Part shown: positions 52,458-61,718 of the stretch, one piece after another
Layout: every line of letters begins with the position of its first letter
Position numbering within the stretch: position 1 is the stretch's first letter
From: Yinghuangia sp035454725
GTDB taxonomy: Bacteria; Actinomycetota; Actinomycetes; Streptomycetales; Streptomycetaceae
Assembly: GCF_051388935.1 (NCBI RefSeq)
Contig: NZ_JBPKBI010000018.1
Location: 62,001-126,000, forward strand
Length of the DNA stretch: 64,000 bases
Reading direction: 5' to 3'
Notes under the pieces: generated by a model
Told to the model about the DNA's origin: nothing
Seen by the model: the letters and a program-made list of their open reading frames with translations, nothing else
The model's database searches: none
Translations under genes and position numbers: made by a program

Positions 52458-53540
52458 GTGAACCGGATCACACCGGAGGACGTCGGCAAAAGGGTGTCGG
52501 TTCGCCGCACCCTCGCGCCGAACGGCACGCCTGGGACGGGCCGGACCGAGTACGGCGACGTCGTCGGCGAGCTCACGTCCTGGGCGGATGGCGTCCTCAC
52601 GATCACCCGAAAGGACGGCTCGGTCGCGCGCGTGGCGGAGCGCAGCCTGGTCGCGGGGAAGGTCGTGCCGCCGGTTCCGGTGCGCGGGCCGTCGGCGCTG
52701 CCGGTCGAGGTTCTGCAGGCGGCTTCGGACCGCGCGTGGCCGGCGACGGAGTACGCGCAGCTCGGCGGGTGGCGTCTGCGCGCGGCGGCGGGTTTCACCC
52801 GGCGGGCGAATTCCGTGCTGCCGCTGGGCGACCCGGGGATGCCGCCGGACGAGGCCGTTGCGACGGCGGAAGAGTGGTATGCGGCACGGGAGTTGCCGGC
52901 GTACTTCCAAGTGCCCGTCGGCTCGGGCACCGACGTGTTCCTGGCCGCTGCGGGGTGGGCGGAGGAGGCGCTGACCGTCGTGCAGACCGCCCGGCTGGCG
53001 GCGGTCCGCGACCGGGTCGGACCGCTTCCGGAGCTTGCGGAGTTCGCCGTGGAGGTCGCAGAGGGAACGGACCAGCCGGATGCCGGCTGGCTGGCGCGCT
53101 ACAACCGGGCGCTCGCCGCAGGCACCGTCCCGGGGCCGACGGCCGCAGCCGCGCGGGCGGTGCTCGGCGGCGTCGGCGGCTTCGGCGGGGCGGACGGTGA
53201 GGCGGGTGGCGCTGTGCGCCACGCGTTCGCGGCCGTGCGTGCGCCCGGCCTGGAGGTTCCGGTCGCGATCGGCCGCGTCAGCGTCGATCTCGGCGCGACG
53301 ACCGGGCCGCGCGGCACCGGCCTGCGGGTGGCGAGCTTCACCGCGGTGGAGACCGATCCGGCGTACCGGGGCCGGGGTTTCGCGCGGGTGGTGATGGCCG
53401 CGCTGACCGAGCACGCGCTGCGCGCGGGCGCGACGACGGCGCTGCTCGGGGTCGAGGCCGACAACGCCGACGCACTGCGGCTCTACGCGGGGCTGGGCTT
53501 CACCGAACACCACCGGTACCGGTATCGCAGGAGGGCGTGA
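52458..53540 (+). CDS. GNAT-family N-acetyltransferase
   Basis: 360 residues. The N-terminal 75 residues form an SH3-like beta domain (VGKRVSVRRTLAP, VLTITRKDGSVARVAE). The C-terminal acetyltransferase has YRGRGFARVVMAALTEHAL as the acetyl-CoA loop and GVEADNADALRLYAGLGFTE as the final signature. The middle is Trp/Ala-rich. The GTG at 52458 follows AGGGAGC. Substrate unknown. Confidence 0.88.
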   Translation: MNRITPEDVGKRVSVRRTLAPNGTPGTGRTEYGDVVGELTSWADGVLTITRKDGSVARVAERSLVAGKVVPPVPVRGPSALPVEVLQAASDRAWPATEYAQLGGWRLRAAAGFTRRANSVLPLGDPGMPPDEAVATAEEWYAARELPAYFQVPVGSGTDVFLAAAGWAEEALTVVQTARLAAVRDRVGPLPELAEFAVEVAEGTDQPDAGWLARYNRALAAGTVPGPTAAAARAVLGGVGGFGGADGEAGGAVRHAFAAVRAPGLEVPVAIGRVSVDLGATTGPRGTGLRVASFTAVETDPAYRGRGFARVVMAALTEHALRAGATTALLGVEADNADALRLYAGLGFTEHHRYRYRRRA

Positions 53541-53646
53541 AGCGGGTGCGGACCGGCGGCGGGAGCCCGGCAGAGCCCTCTCCGGACCGACCGGTCGCGG
53601 CCTCGCGCCGCCCATCGCAGCCGGACACCACAAGTCTCAGGGAGCC

Positions 53647-54510
53647 GTGAGGTTGAACGACCCGAGTGATGTATCCGCGCGGCGCGCGCGGTTCGCCGAA
53701 GTGGTCCGTACCGAGCCCGTCGACCTCGCCGAGGCGTGCCTGCTGATGGGCGCCGAGGAGGATCGGGAGGTGGACACCGGGATCGGCCGGGCCGAACTCG
53801 ACCGGCTGGCGCACGCGGTCGCGGCGAAGTTGACCGAGCCGGCGGAGGAGACCGACCCGGCGCAGGCGGCGGCGGTCCTCGCGCTGGTGCTCGGGGCGCG
53901 GGCGGGTTTCGGCGGCGCCCAGGCGGACTACGCGGACCTGCGTTCGTCGTTGCTGCACCACGTGCTGCGGCGGCGGCGCGGGCTGCCGATCCTGTTGTCG
54001 GTGGTGTGGATGGAGGTCGGGCGCCGTGCCGGCATCCACGTGTACGGCGTCGCGTTGCCGGGGCACTTCGTGGTCGGGATCGGCGATCCCGACGGTGACT
54101 TCGTGCTCGCGGACCCGTTCCAGGGTGGTCGCCTGCTGACCGTCGACGACGCCCGCACCATCGCGCTGGGAGCGGGCGGTTCGCCGGACGACCCGCATCT
54201 GCTGCTGCCCGCGCAGCCGACGGCCGTGCTGCTGCGGATCCTCAACAACATCCGGGCCTGGGCGCAGAACCCGCATCAGGCGCCGGAGCGGGCCTGGACG
54301 CGGTTGTGGGCGGTCGAACTGTCGCTGCTGCTGCCGCGGCACCCGGCGGTGCTGCGCCGCGAGCGCGGCACGCTGCTCGTGCTGACGGGCGACTTTGCGG
54401 GCGGCGCCGCGGAGTTGGAGGAGTTCGCGGATCTGGTCGGCGCGATCGACGGCGAACTCGCCGAGACGGTACGGCGCGAGGCGCGGGAGGCCCGCTCGCG
54501 TCTGAACTGA
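53647..54510 (+). CDS. SirB1/transglutaminase-like protein
   Basis: 287 residues. The core (LRRRRGLPILLSVVWMEVGR, VYGVALPGHFVVGI, FVLADPFQGG) matches the transglutaminase-like SirB1 group with the His of PGHF and Asp of DPF. The position usually filled by catalytic Cys looks like Ser (ILLSVVW), so it is probably not a protease. A TPR-like C-terminal helical part (LLPRHPAVLRRERGTLLVLT) follows. The GTG at 53647 has GGGAGCC upstream. Confidence 0.82.
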   Translation: MRLNDPSDVSARRARFAEVVRTEPVDLAEACLLMGAEEDREVDTGIGRAELDRLAHAVAAKLTEPAEETDPAQAAAVLALVLGARAGFGGAQADYADLRSSLLHHVLRRRRGLPILLSVVWMEVGRRAGIHVYGVALPGHFVVGIGDPDGDFVLADPFQGGRLLTVDDARTIALGAGGSPDDPHLLLPAQPTAVLLRILNNIRAWAQNPHQAPERAWTRLWAVELSLLLPRHPAVLRRERGTLLVLTGDFAGGAAELEEFADLVGAIDGELAETVRREAREARSRLN

Positions 54511-54587
54511 CGCACCGGGCACACACGGCAGGCATCCCTCGGCCCCCGGAAACCGCCCCGTCACCGGCGCGGCGCCGCCGTCGGGCG

Positions 54588-56294
54588 TCACCGCTCCCCG
54601 TGGGGGCTTTCCGTCGTACGGCTGGGCGGCGGCTGGGTCGCCGCCGGTTCCCTGGAGCCCTGGACGAAGGCTTGGAGGAACGCGTACGGATCCTGGAGGA
54701 CTCCGCTGCACCCCGGGTCGGCGGCCGTGGCGCCGGGCGTCGGACACGGCCGGTCGCGGGCCGCGGACCACCATGAGAGCCGACCCAGGTGCCGCTCGTT
54801 CGCGAAGCGCGCCAATTCCCGTGCGTCGTCGAGCGTGAAGACCTCGCCGGGCACGTCGTCCACCCCGATCATCGGCGTGACCGAGAGCTTCTGCCACGCC
54901 TGGGCTTCCGTCAGTGCGGGCCACAGTTGGCGGAGTTGCCCGTGCACCGCGCGCGCCGCGTCGGTGGCGTACCGGCCCATGCGACCGGCCGGGTCGGGGG
55001 CGTTGGCGGGCCCGTAGTCGCGGGCGAGCACGTTCACGGTGTCGACGTGGACGCCGCGTTTCGCCGCGTCGCGCAGCAGGGCCATGGCGTCGTCGCCGAG
55101 GCCGGTCGGCAACACGGGGAGGCTGTAGGTCACTTCAAGTGCGCCGCCGTCGCGGCTGATGCCGTCGGCGAGCAACAGCAGGGCCTGGTTGCGGCGTTCG
55201 ACGATGTCCGGGCGGCCGAGCGAACGGCCTTCCACGTCGAGGTCGATCCGGCTGACCTGGTACTGGTCCACGACTTGCCGGTACGCGGCGGCCAGAGCCT
55301 CCGGCGACGCGCAACTCGCTGCGAGATCGGTGCCGGCCGCGCCGCCGAACGAGATCGCGGCCTTGCCGCCCAGTGCCTTGAGCTCGGCGAAACGCTGCGC
55401 CACGGTCGGGTCGTCGAGGCGGATGCCGCCGCCCCACGTGGGCCGACAATCGCCGCCGTCGACAACGAACGCGAGGATCCAGTCGGTGACTCCGGTCGTG
55501 CGGATCGCGGCGGCGAGGTCGTAGGAGCCGGGTGCGGCGAGGTCGACGTACGGGCGCACGGGTGTCGTCACAACCGGTGCCCCGGTCGCGGGAGCGCCTG
55601 TCGGGCCGGTGCCCGGGCCGGGCGTCGAAGCTCCGGCGCCGGGCTGCGGGGCGCCGGCGGGCGGGGTCGTACGGGCGGGGCCGGGCGCCGGGGGCGCCGC
55701 GGATCGCGGGCCTTGGCCGGGGGTGGCGCCCGGCGGGGTGCCGGTTGCCTCGGTCGGCGGCCCGGCGGCGGCCGCGTGGTCGCCGGTGGCCCCGACCGCG
55801 CCGACGACCTCGCAGGCACGGCCGTTGATGGTGCACTCGACGGGTTGCGCGGTCGACGTCATGGCGGCGGGGTCGACGCGCCGGACCTCGAAGCCGACGA
55901 CCGCGCTTTCGCCCGGCCGAAGATCGCGGTTCCAGTCCTGGTCGCGGATCGTGTAATGGCTGCCGTCGCGGCTGGAGCGCCCGTTCCACAGCGACGTGAT
56001 CTCGCCGCCTTCGGGCAGCCGGAATCTCAGGGTCCAACCGTGCGCGGTCTCGTCGCCGGCGTTGCGCACGATGTATTGCGCGCTGAAACCGGTGTCCCAA
56101 CTGCCGGTACGCACGTACTCGGCGGTCAGGCGCGTCGGTTCGCCGTCGTCCGCGAGCACGACCACGAGCACCGCCGGCATCGCCGCGAGGACGATCGCAG
56201 TGACCGCCCAGCGCACACGCCCGCGCAGGAGATCCCGGAGACGCCGGCCCGGCGTCGGCTGTCTCCTCGGCGCGGTCGCGCGGCGCAGCCCCAT
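54588..56294 (-). CDS. CBM2-GH18 chitinase-like secreted protein
   Basis: 568 residues. Signal anchor (AVTAIVLAAMPAVLVVVLAD), a CBM2-like cellulose/chitin-binding domain (about 50-160: YVRTGSWDTGFSAQYIVRNA, WTLRFRLPEGGEITSLWNG), a Pro/Gly/Thr linker of about 90 residues, and a GH18 barrel (about 255-540). The GH18 motif DxxDxDxE reads SRIDLDVE, so the first Asp is Ser while D-x-D-x-E is kept. The ATG at 56294 follows GGAGGCAGGG. Chitin or related glycan binding is likely; activity is less certain. Confidence 0.85.
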   Translation of the reverse strand: MGLRRATAPRRQPTPGRRLRDLLRGRVRWAVTAIVLAAMPAVLVVVLADDGEPTRLTAEYVRTGSWDTGFSAQYIVRNAGDETAHGWTLRFRLPEGGEITSLWNGRSSRDGSHYTIRDQDWNRDLRPGESAVVGFEVRRVDPAAMTSTAQPVECTINGRACEVVGAVGATGDHAAAAGPPTEATGTPPGATPGQGPRSAAPPAPGPARTTPPAGAPQPGAGASTPGPGTGPTGAPATGAPVVTTPVRPYVDLAAPGSYDLAAAIRTTGVTDWILAFVVDGGDCRPTWGGGIRLDDPTVAQRFAELKALGGKAAISFGGAAGTDLAASCASPEALAAAYRQVVDQYQVSRIDLDVEGRSLGRPDIVERRNQALLLLADGISRDGGALEVTYSLPVLPTGLGDDAMALLRDAAKRGVHVDTVNVLARDYGPANAPDPAGRMGRYATDAARAVHGQLRQLWPALTEAQAWQKLSVTPMIGVDDVPGEVFTLDDARELARFANERHLGRLSWWSAARDRPCPTPGATAADPGCSGVLQDPYAFLQAFVQGSREPAATQPPPSRTTESPHGER

Positions 56295-56515
56295 GGCCCT
56301 GCCTCCGAAGTGCTGCACAGATCCGGGGGGTTCGGTCCCGAAGCCCCGGCCGGTGTCCGTCGGTCGTCTGGGTCGCCGTCCGTGGCGCAAGGACTCTACT
56401 CGCTCGTGTGCGACCCGTAACCGGAACGCCTGGTATGCCGGGTCGGTTCCCGGCCATCCCAAGATCCAATGTCTCACTATGCAAGAAAGTAGTCTCAAAA
56501 TATGACCACGACCCT

Positions 56516-56521
56516 TATCCT
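56516..56521 (+). promoter_or_regulatory. -10 box of a leaderless methyltransferase gene
   Basis: TATCCT lies 7 nt before the ATG at 56529, with no Shine-Dalgarno site. Confidence 0.5.
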
Positions 56522-56528
56522 GCAACGT

Positions 56529-57314
56529 ATGAGCTGGAATTCAATGCAGTACGACAACAACTTCTCCTACGTCTCGGCGCACGGCCGGGGCGTGGTCGAT
56601 CTGCTGGATGCCCGGCCCGGCGAACGCATCCTGGACCTGGGCTGCGGCACCGGCGACCTGGCCGCCCGGATCGCCGCGAGCGGCGTGACCGTGCACGGCA
56701 TCGACGGTGACCCGGACATGATCCGCACGGCGGTCGACAAGTACGGCGACGCGCCCGGCACACCGACGTTCGCGGTTGCCGACGGGCACGCGTTCACGGT
56801 CGACGAGCCGTTCGACGCCGTGTTCTCGAACGCCGCACTGCACTGGATGCGGCGCCCCGACGAGGTCCTGGCGCGCGTGCACGCCGCCCTGGCCCCCGGC
56901 GGACGCTTCGTCGCGGAGTTCGGTGCGAGCGGCAACGTGGCCGCACTGATCGAAGGGCTGCGCGTCGCGGGCGGCGAACTGGCTCCCGAGGTGCCGATCG
57001 AACTGCCGTGGTATTTCCCGTCGACCGCGGAGTACGCCACACGGCTGGAAAACGCGGGCTTCGAGGTCGCCACCACCGCCTGCTTCGCCCGCCCCACCGC
57101 CCTGGCCCCCGGCGACACGGCCGCCGACTGGTGGCGCATGTTCGGCCCGACGGTCCTGGCGGCGTTCCCGGCCGACGTGCACGAGCCGCTGCTGGCCCGC
57201 GTGGACGACGTCGTACGCGACCGGATGGTGGGCGCCGACGGGATCTGGGTCGCGGACTACGTGCGGCTGCGGTTCGCCGCCGTACGCGTTCGACCCGCCC
57301 GCGACGTGCCGTGA
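56529..57314 (+). CDS. SAM-dependent methyltransferase
   Basis: 261 residues. Class I motifs: RILDLGCGTGDLAARIAASG, VHGIDGDPDMIRTAV, FDAVFSNAALHWMRRPDEVL and LAPGGRFVAEFGASGN, resembling trans-aconitate methyltransferase-type enzymes. The ATG at 56529 (MSWNSMQYDNN) is chosen from its leaderless promoter; an in-frame ATG lies at 56502. Substrate unknown. Confidence 0.88.
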   Translation: MSWNSMQYDNNFSYVSAHGRGVVDLLDARPGERILDLGCGTGDLAARIAASGVTVHGIDGDPDMIRTAVDKYGDAPGTPTFAVADGHAFTVDEPFDAVFSNAALHWMRRPDEVLARVHAALAPGGRFVAEFGASGNVAALIEGLRVAGGELAPEVPIELPWYFPSTAEYATRLENAGFEVATTACFARPTALAPGDTAADWWRMFGPTVLAAFPADVHEPLLARVDDVVRDRMVGADGIWVADYVRLRFAAVRVRPARDVP

Positions 57315-57455
57315 CCCGCGCGCCCGGCCCGTGCGTTTCCCGACGCCCACAGCCGCCTCGCAACCCAACTCAAGCGTCCCACAGCGCCGGTACGTGCAGG
57401 CAGCGGACGGCTTACCGCCGCCGGAGCCCGAGCTCGGCGGAGTAGCGTGCCCTTC

Positions 57456-58187
57456 ATGCTGCACCTGACCGACGCCCGGACCGGCCACCCGCAGCCCGCC
57501 GCCCCACCCGGCACCAGGCGGCTGCGGGTGGCCTACTGCCCCGGATCACTCCGCGCCGCGCTCACCGCCGACGTCATTCGACGCGCGGCGGAGCGCCATC
57601 ACCTCGTCGTGCAGGTGACCCGGCACGACTGCACGGCGGCCGGGCTCGCCGCAACCTCGAAAGCAACGTGGCACACCGACCCGATGCGCTTCAACATTCA
57701 TCCCGCGCAAGGGACTTCCGGCCCGGACGACCCGTCCCCCGACATCCACGTCACCCCCGCCCCGGACCACATCGCTCCCCCGCCGCGCGTGCTCCTCGTC
57801 GTCCCCGCGGATCCCGGCCCGCAGACCCCTGAAGCCGCCGCCTGGCAGGCCGCCGACCCCTTGGCACTGCGGCTCGCACTGCTGGCCCGCGAATCCCCCG
57901 ACAGCATGCCGCTGTCCGAGGACGACCTCGCCCGTACGACTGATCACCTCGGTGAACTCCGCACCGACGTGGCGCACTTCGCCGAAAGCCCATCCGCCGC
58001 CCCGCCCGCCGGCCGCATCGCCGAAGTACACGCCGCGGTGGACGACAACCTGGGCACCCTCCGCGCCCTGAACCTGACCGACGCCCTGCGCACCGACCCC
58101 GGCATCCCACCAGGCGCCCGCTTCGAAGCCCTCATCCACCTGGACCGAACCTTCGGCCTGGACCTCGCCCGCGACATCGGCCGCTGA
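57456..58187 (+). CDS. Minimal cysteinyl-tRNA-synthetase-like protein
   Basis: 243 residues: LHLTDARTGHPQPAAPPGTR, TADVIRRAAERHHLVVQVTR, HVTPAPDHIAPPP, DPLALRLALLARESPDSMPL and FEALIHLDRTFGLDLARDIG. The layout and the LDLARDIGR end follow a Streptomyces family related to the CysS/MshC catalytic fold, but neither HIGH nor KMSKS motif is present and there is no tRNA-binding domain. Probably not a synthetase; a paralogue with an unknown role. TAGCGT stands 7 nt before the ATG, so the mRNA is likely leaderless. Confidence 0.65.
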   Translation: MLHLTDARTGHPQPAAPPGTRRLRVAYCPGSLRAALTADVIRRAAERHHLVVQVTRHDCTAAGLAATSKATWHTDPMRFNIHPAQGTSGPDDPSPDIHVTPAPDHIAPPPRVLLVVPADPGPQTPEAAAWQAADPLALRLALLARESPDSMPLSEDDLARTTDHLGELRTDVAHFAESPSAAPPAGRIAEVHAAVDDNLGTLRALNLTDALRTDPGIPPGARFEALIHLDRTFGLDLARDIGR

Positions 58188-58211
58188 CCGGGCCCGCCAC
58201 TGCACAGGCAA

Positions 58212-58254
58212 AAGCCCCGCGGTACCCGGAACCGGTCCGGGCGCCGCGGGGCTT
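58212..58254. terminator. Perfect nested hairpin between convergent genes
   Basis: AAGCCCCGCGG (58212-58222) pairs with CCGCGGGGCTT (58244-58254), and inside CCCGGA pairs with TCCGGG. It serves the CysRS-like (+) and VanW (-) genes. Confidence 0.88.
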
Positions 58255-58273
58255 CACCGACTGATCGGGCCGG

Positions 58274-60802
58274 TTACTCCTCCCCGTCCCGAGTCGACGA
58301 GGCCCTGGGCGACGGAGCACCCGACGCGCTGCCGGTCGGAGCAGATCCGCTCGGCGGGGCGGACGCGCCACCCGGGGCCGGGGGCGCCGCCGGGGCGCAG
58401 ATGATCTCGTCGGCGGGGTCGTACTTGGTGTGGAACTGCTCGCGGCGGACTTCCTTGCCGTTGTCGACGAAGATGCGCGTCACGTCGATCTTGAAGCCTT
58501 CCGAGGCCTCCTGCGGGACGCAGCCCTCGCGCGTGTCGTTCACCTTCTTCGGCGCGATCGTCGCGTACTTCGCCGAGCTTGCCGACTTGATCTCGTCGTA
58601 CTTCTTGGTGCCCAGCAGCGTCACGGTGATGGACGAGTCGGTGTACGAGGTGTCGATGTAGACCGGCTTGCCCGAGTCGTTCTGCCACTTCAGGTCGAGG
58701 GACGGCCACGCGACCGTCGCCTCGCGTCCCGCCGGGTAGCGCTCGATCCAGAAGCTGTGCGGCTTGTGCATGACGTCCTTGAGACCGCCGAAGAACACCG
58801 CGTTGAACATCGTGGTCGCGACCTGCGAGACGCCGCCTCCGTAGTCCGTCTCGAAGCGGCCGTTGTTGATGATCGTGCCCTTGGCGAAGCCGTTCTCCGC
58901 GGTGCGTTCGCCGACGGTCTTGTTGAGCGACCACGTCTCGCCCGGCATGACCACGCCGCCGTCGATGAGGTCGGCCGCACGGTGGATGTTGGTGAGGCGG
59001 TAGGCGGCGTACGGGTATTCGGTCGTGTACGTCGACATCACCTCGGTGATGCCCAGCGCCTCGGCCTTCGCGGTGGTGAACTCCGGCTCGACGGGCCCGA
59101 GCGTCACCTGCACGGTGCGACCGCTGGTCTTGGGAAGCACGTCGAGGAGCGCCTTGGCCGCGGTGTCCCCGGACACGCCCTGGCCCGGCTTGTGCGGCAC
59201 GACCGAGACCTTGCCCGCGTCCACCTTGAAGGTCGCGTCCACCGGCTTCTCGCCGACCGCGGAGAACGTGTCGCCCAGTTCCTTCTGGAGCCCGGCCGTG
59301 TCGATCTTCGGCTGGAGGCGGCCGTTGGCGTCCGGCTCCATCGTGAGGTACTTCGCGAGGGTCGCGGGCGTCATCTTGAGGCTGGCCTTGCCGGCCTTGA
59401 GCGTGACCGGCCCGGACATCGCCGGGATCGCGAACTCCCGCATCGCGCGGTCGACTTCCTCCTGCGACACGCGCGGCGTCGACAGCTTGGTCGGCAGCAC
59501 GACCGGCCCGCTCCGGTTCGGGTCGAGGAACGCGTCACGGACCACGGCGACCGCCGCCTGGGTGTCGAGCACCTGAACCGCCTGGGGAGTTATGGCCGTC
59601 GCCGTACCGCCCGCGAACGACACACCGCCCTCGCGCTGGTGCTCCCCCGCGTCGGCGGCGAGCTGTTCGAGCGCCGCGGCGAGCTTGGCCGGGTCCTCGA
59701 TCGTGCGCGGCTCGACCTCGCGCTTCTCGCCGAACATGGCCGGGATGGAGTCCAGCGGATTCAGGCTCTTCTCGGCGGCGCGGTCGACGGTCGCGCGCGC
59801 GTCGAGGATGAGTCCGGCGTTGGGCGGGTCGAGAATCAGCTCCTTGTCACCGAGCTTGACCTTGAAGTCCTTGTACGCGCGCTCGGCGAGCACGGTCTCC
59901 AGTGTGCGGACGGCCTCCGACTTCGACCGGCCGCCGATGTCGACGCCCAGCACCGAGGTCCCGCGCGGCACACCGCCGCCCGCGTACGCCAGCGAGCCGC
60001 CGTAAATCCCACCGACCAGGGCGAACACCGCCGCGCTCGCGATGATCGCCAGGCGCCGCCGGCGCTTGCCGGACGGCCGCGGCGGCTGGCTGTCGTCGGG
60101 CTCGCGGCGCGCGGCGGGTCCGGGAGGCTCCCCCGGGCCACCGCCGTACGGGGGCTCACTCGCGAACCCGTGCTCGTCGAAGTCGTCCCACGCCTGCGAC
60201 CCACCGCCCGCACCGTCGGGGGATCCCTGCTCGTCGCTCTCTTCGTCGCGGGCGAGCCGCGCCTGTCCGCGCAGCACGACCGGAGGGATCGGACGCGACC
60301 CGGGGATCTTGATGCTGACCCGCGTGGTCATCGACGGCTCCGCGCCGCTGCCGTCCGGCGTGACCGCCGCGGCCCCGGCACCCGGACCCGCGCCCGCACT
60401 GTCTCCCGCCGCGGGCGCCTGGGGCGCCTGGGGCTGCGGCGTCTGCGCCGCGGCGGACGGCGCACCGAACGCGCCGATCAGACTGCGGCGCCCGGCCCGC
60501 CTCGGCAGTCCGGCGGCCGTGCGGTCCTCCGACCCGTCCTGCATCGCGGCGCCGGCCGCCGGGTTCTGCGGCGCGGCCGGGGCGGCGTATCCGCCCGTGT
60601 CGGGCCCCGGGTGGCCAGGGACCGGTCCGGTCCCGTAGCCGCCCTGGTCCGGATACTGCGGCACCTGCGGGCCGGGCTGCGGCACACCCGCGTCTTGGGG
60701 CTGCGGATGCGGCGGTGGCCCCGGATGCCGCGGCGGACGGCTGAAGTAAGGGTGCGGCTCCTCAGGCGCGCCGGAAGGCGTGGTGGGCTGGTCGTTGCTC
60801 AC
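58274..60802 (-). CDS. VanW-family membrane protein with long Pro-rich N-terminus
   Basis: 842 residues. About 280 disordered Pro/Gly/Gln residues, then a helix (LAIIASAAVFALVGGIYGGS), two or three PG-binding-type repeats (TSVLGVDIGGRSKSEAVRTL, DRAMREFAIPAMSGPVTLKA), then the VanW domain (YPYAAYRLTNIHRAADLIDG, FAKGTIINNGRFETDYGGGV, SQVATTMFNAVFFGGL). VanW proteins sit at the cell surface; their chemistry is not established. The GTG at 60802 follows GGAGAG. Confidence 0.88.
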   Translation of the reverse strand: MSNDQPTTPSGAPEEPHPYFSRPPRHPGPPPHPQPQDAGVPQPGPQVPQYPDQGGYGTGPVPGHPGPDTGGYAAPAAPQNPAAGAAMQDGSEDRTAAGLPRRAGRRSLIGAFGAPSAAAQTPQPQAPQAPAAGDSAGAGPGAGAAAVTPDGSGAEPSMTTRVSIKIPGSRPIPPVVLRGQARLARDEESDEQGSPDGAGGGSQAWDDFDEHGFASEPPYGGGPGEPPGPAARREPDDSQPPRPSGKRRRRLAIIASAAVFALVGGIYGGSLAYAGGGVPRGTSVLGVDIGGRSKSEAVRTLETVLAERAYKDFKVKLGDKELILDPPNAGLILDARATVDRAAEKSLNPLDSIPAMFGEKREVEPRTIEDPAKLAAALEQLAADAGEHQREGGVSFAGGTATAITPQAVQVLDTQAAVAVVRDAFLDPNRSGPVVLPTKLSTPRVSQEEVDRAMREFAIPAMSGPVTLKAGKASLKMTPATLAKYLTMEPDANGRLQPKIDTAGLQKELGDTFSAVGEKPVDATFKVDAGKVSVVPHKPGQGVSGDTAAKALLDVLPKTSGRTVQVTLGPVEPEFTTAKAEALGITEVMSTYTTEYPYAAYRLTNIHRAADLIDGGVVMPGETWSLNKTVGERTAENGFAKGTIINNGRFETDYGGGVSQVATTMFNAVFFGGLKDVMHKPHSFWIERYPAGREATVAWPSLDLKWQNDSGKPVYIDTSYTDSSITVTLLGTKKYDEIKSASSAKYATIAPKKVNDTREGCVPQEASEGFKIDVTRIFVDNGKEVRREQFHTKYDPADEIICAPAAPPAPGGASAPPSGSAPTGSASGAPSPRASSTRDGEE

Positions 60803-61169
60803 GACGAACGAACTCTCCGTTGCGAATATCGACCGCCCCGGAAGGCGGCCACCGTCGACCGGTTGCGTCTGACGACGCCCGCGACCGACCGATTGGTGAT
60901 CGTGTGCGGCACGTCGTAGCGGGACGGAACCGCGTACTTCCACGGCCGTACGAGGGCCGTGAGGTCGTGACTCCTCCCCCCGGAGGAACCCGGGAGGCTT
61001 CTCCTGTCCGTGGCCGGGCCACATCGGGAAGGGCCGGCCCGGTCCAGAATGGACAAAAACTCTTGGCCGCTACAGGCGGAGCAACGAATGCGGCGCGCTG
61101 GAAGTTACGTTCGCGCGCCAGGCGGTTGGCGCCCCGCCGTCGTACCAGGAGCATGGGCGGACGGTACTT
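60803..61169. other. Intergenic region upstream of the VanW gene
   Basis: 367 bp, neighbours both on the minus strand. It contains a short hairpin (GTGGC-CGG-GCCAC near 61011-61023). It should hold the VanW promoter; no gene is seen. Confidence 0.4.
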
Positions 61170-61718
61170 CTAGTTGCCGTTCCCGGGCAGGCGTTCACCC
61201 GAAAGAAGTAGCGGATGAGCGCTGCCGCCCCACGGCTGCATCGCGATCATCGCGCCCACGATGGATCCTCCCAGCAGGAACAGATAAGACGTGATGCCGC
61301 CTGTGAACACCCAGTCGCCCTCGGCCCGGGGGGCCGCCGCGATGTAGAACACCGTGATCAGCCACCCTGCGGCGGGCACCGCGGCGCCCGGTCTCGCCTT
61401 CATCAGCAGTCCGCCGGCGACGAACAGACCGCCCGCGCCGGCCAGCGCCACGATGAGGCCGCCCGGCCGGTACGCCCCCTGCGCGAACGCACCGAGCCAA
61501 CCCGCCGCGCAACCGAGCACGAACCAGGCGACGTAGGCCGCGATCCGGCCGGCTTTGTACAGCACCGAAGCACCATAGTCGGGCGTGTCGGCCCCGTCAC
61601 GCCCGCCCCCCGCCCCGGAACCCGTCCCGGCACCCGGCGGCGGCCTGCCGACGCCGGCCGCCCGGGAGGCACCGCCGCCGCCCGGGCCGCGCTTCGTGCC
61701 GCCCGCGCCGCCGCTCAT
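61170..61718 (-). CDS. DUF6113-like membrane protein
   Basis: 182 residues. A Gly/Ala-rich N-terminal 45 residues is followed by four helices (AAYVAWFVLGCAAGWLGAFA, GLIVALAGAGGLFVAGGLLM, AAGWLITVFYIAAAP, GITSYLFLLGGSIVGAMIAM). The ATG overlaps the mshB stop (ATGA). A small four-helix protein after mshB is usual in Streptomyces. Function unknown. Confidence 0.82.
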   Translation of the reverse strand: MSGGAGGTKRGPGGGGASRAAGVGRPPPGAGTGSGAGGGRDGADTPDYGASVLYKAGRIAAYVAWFVLGCAAGWLGAFAQGAYRPGGLIVALAGAGGLFVAGGLLMKARPGAAVPAAGWLITVFYIAAAPRAEGDWVFTGGITSYLFLLGGSIVGAMIAMQPWGGSAHPLLLSGERLPGNGN

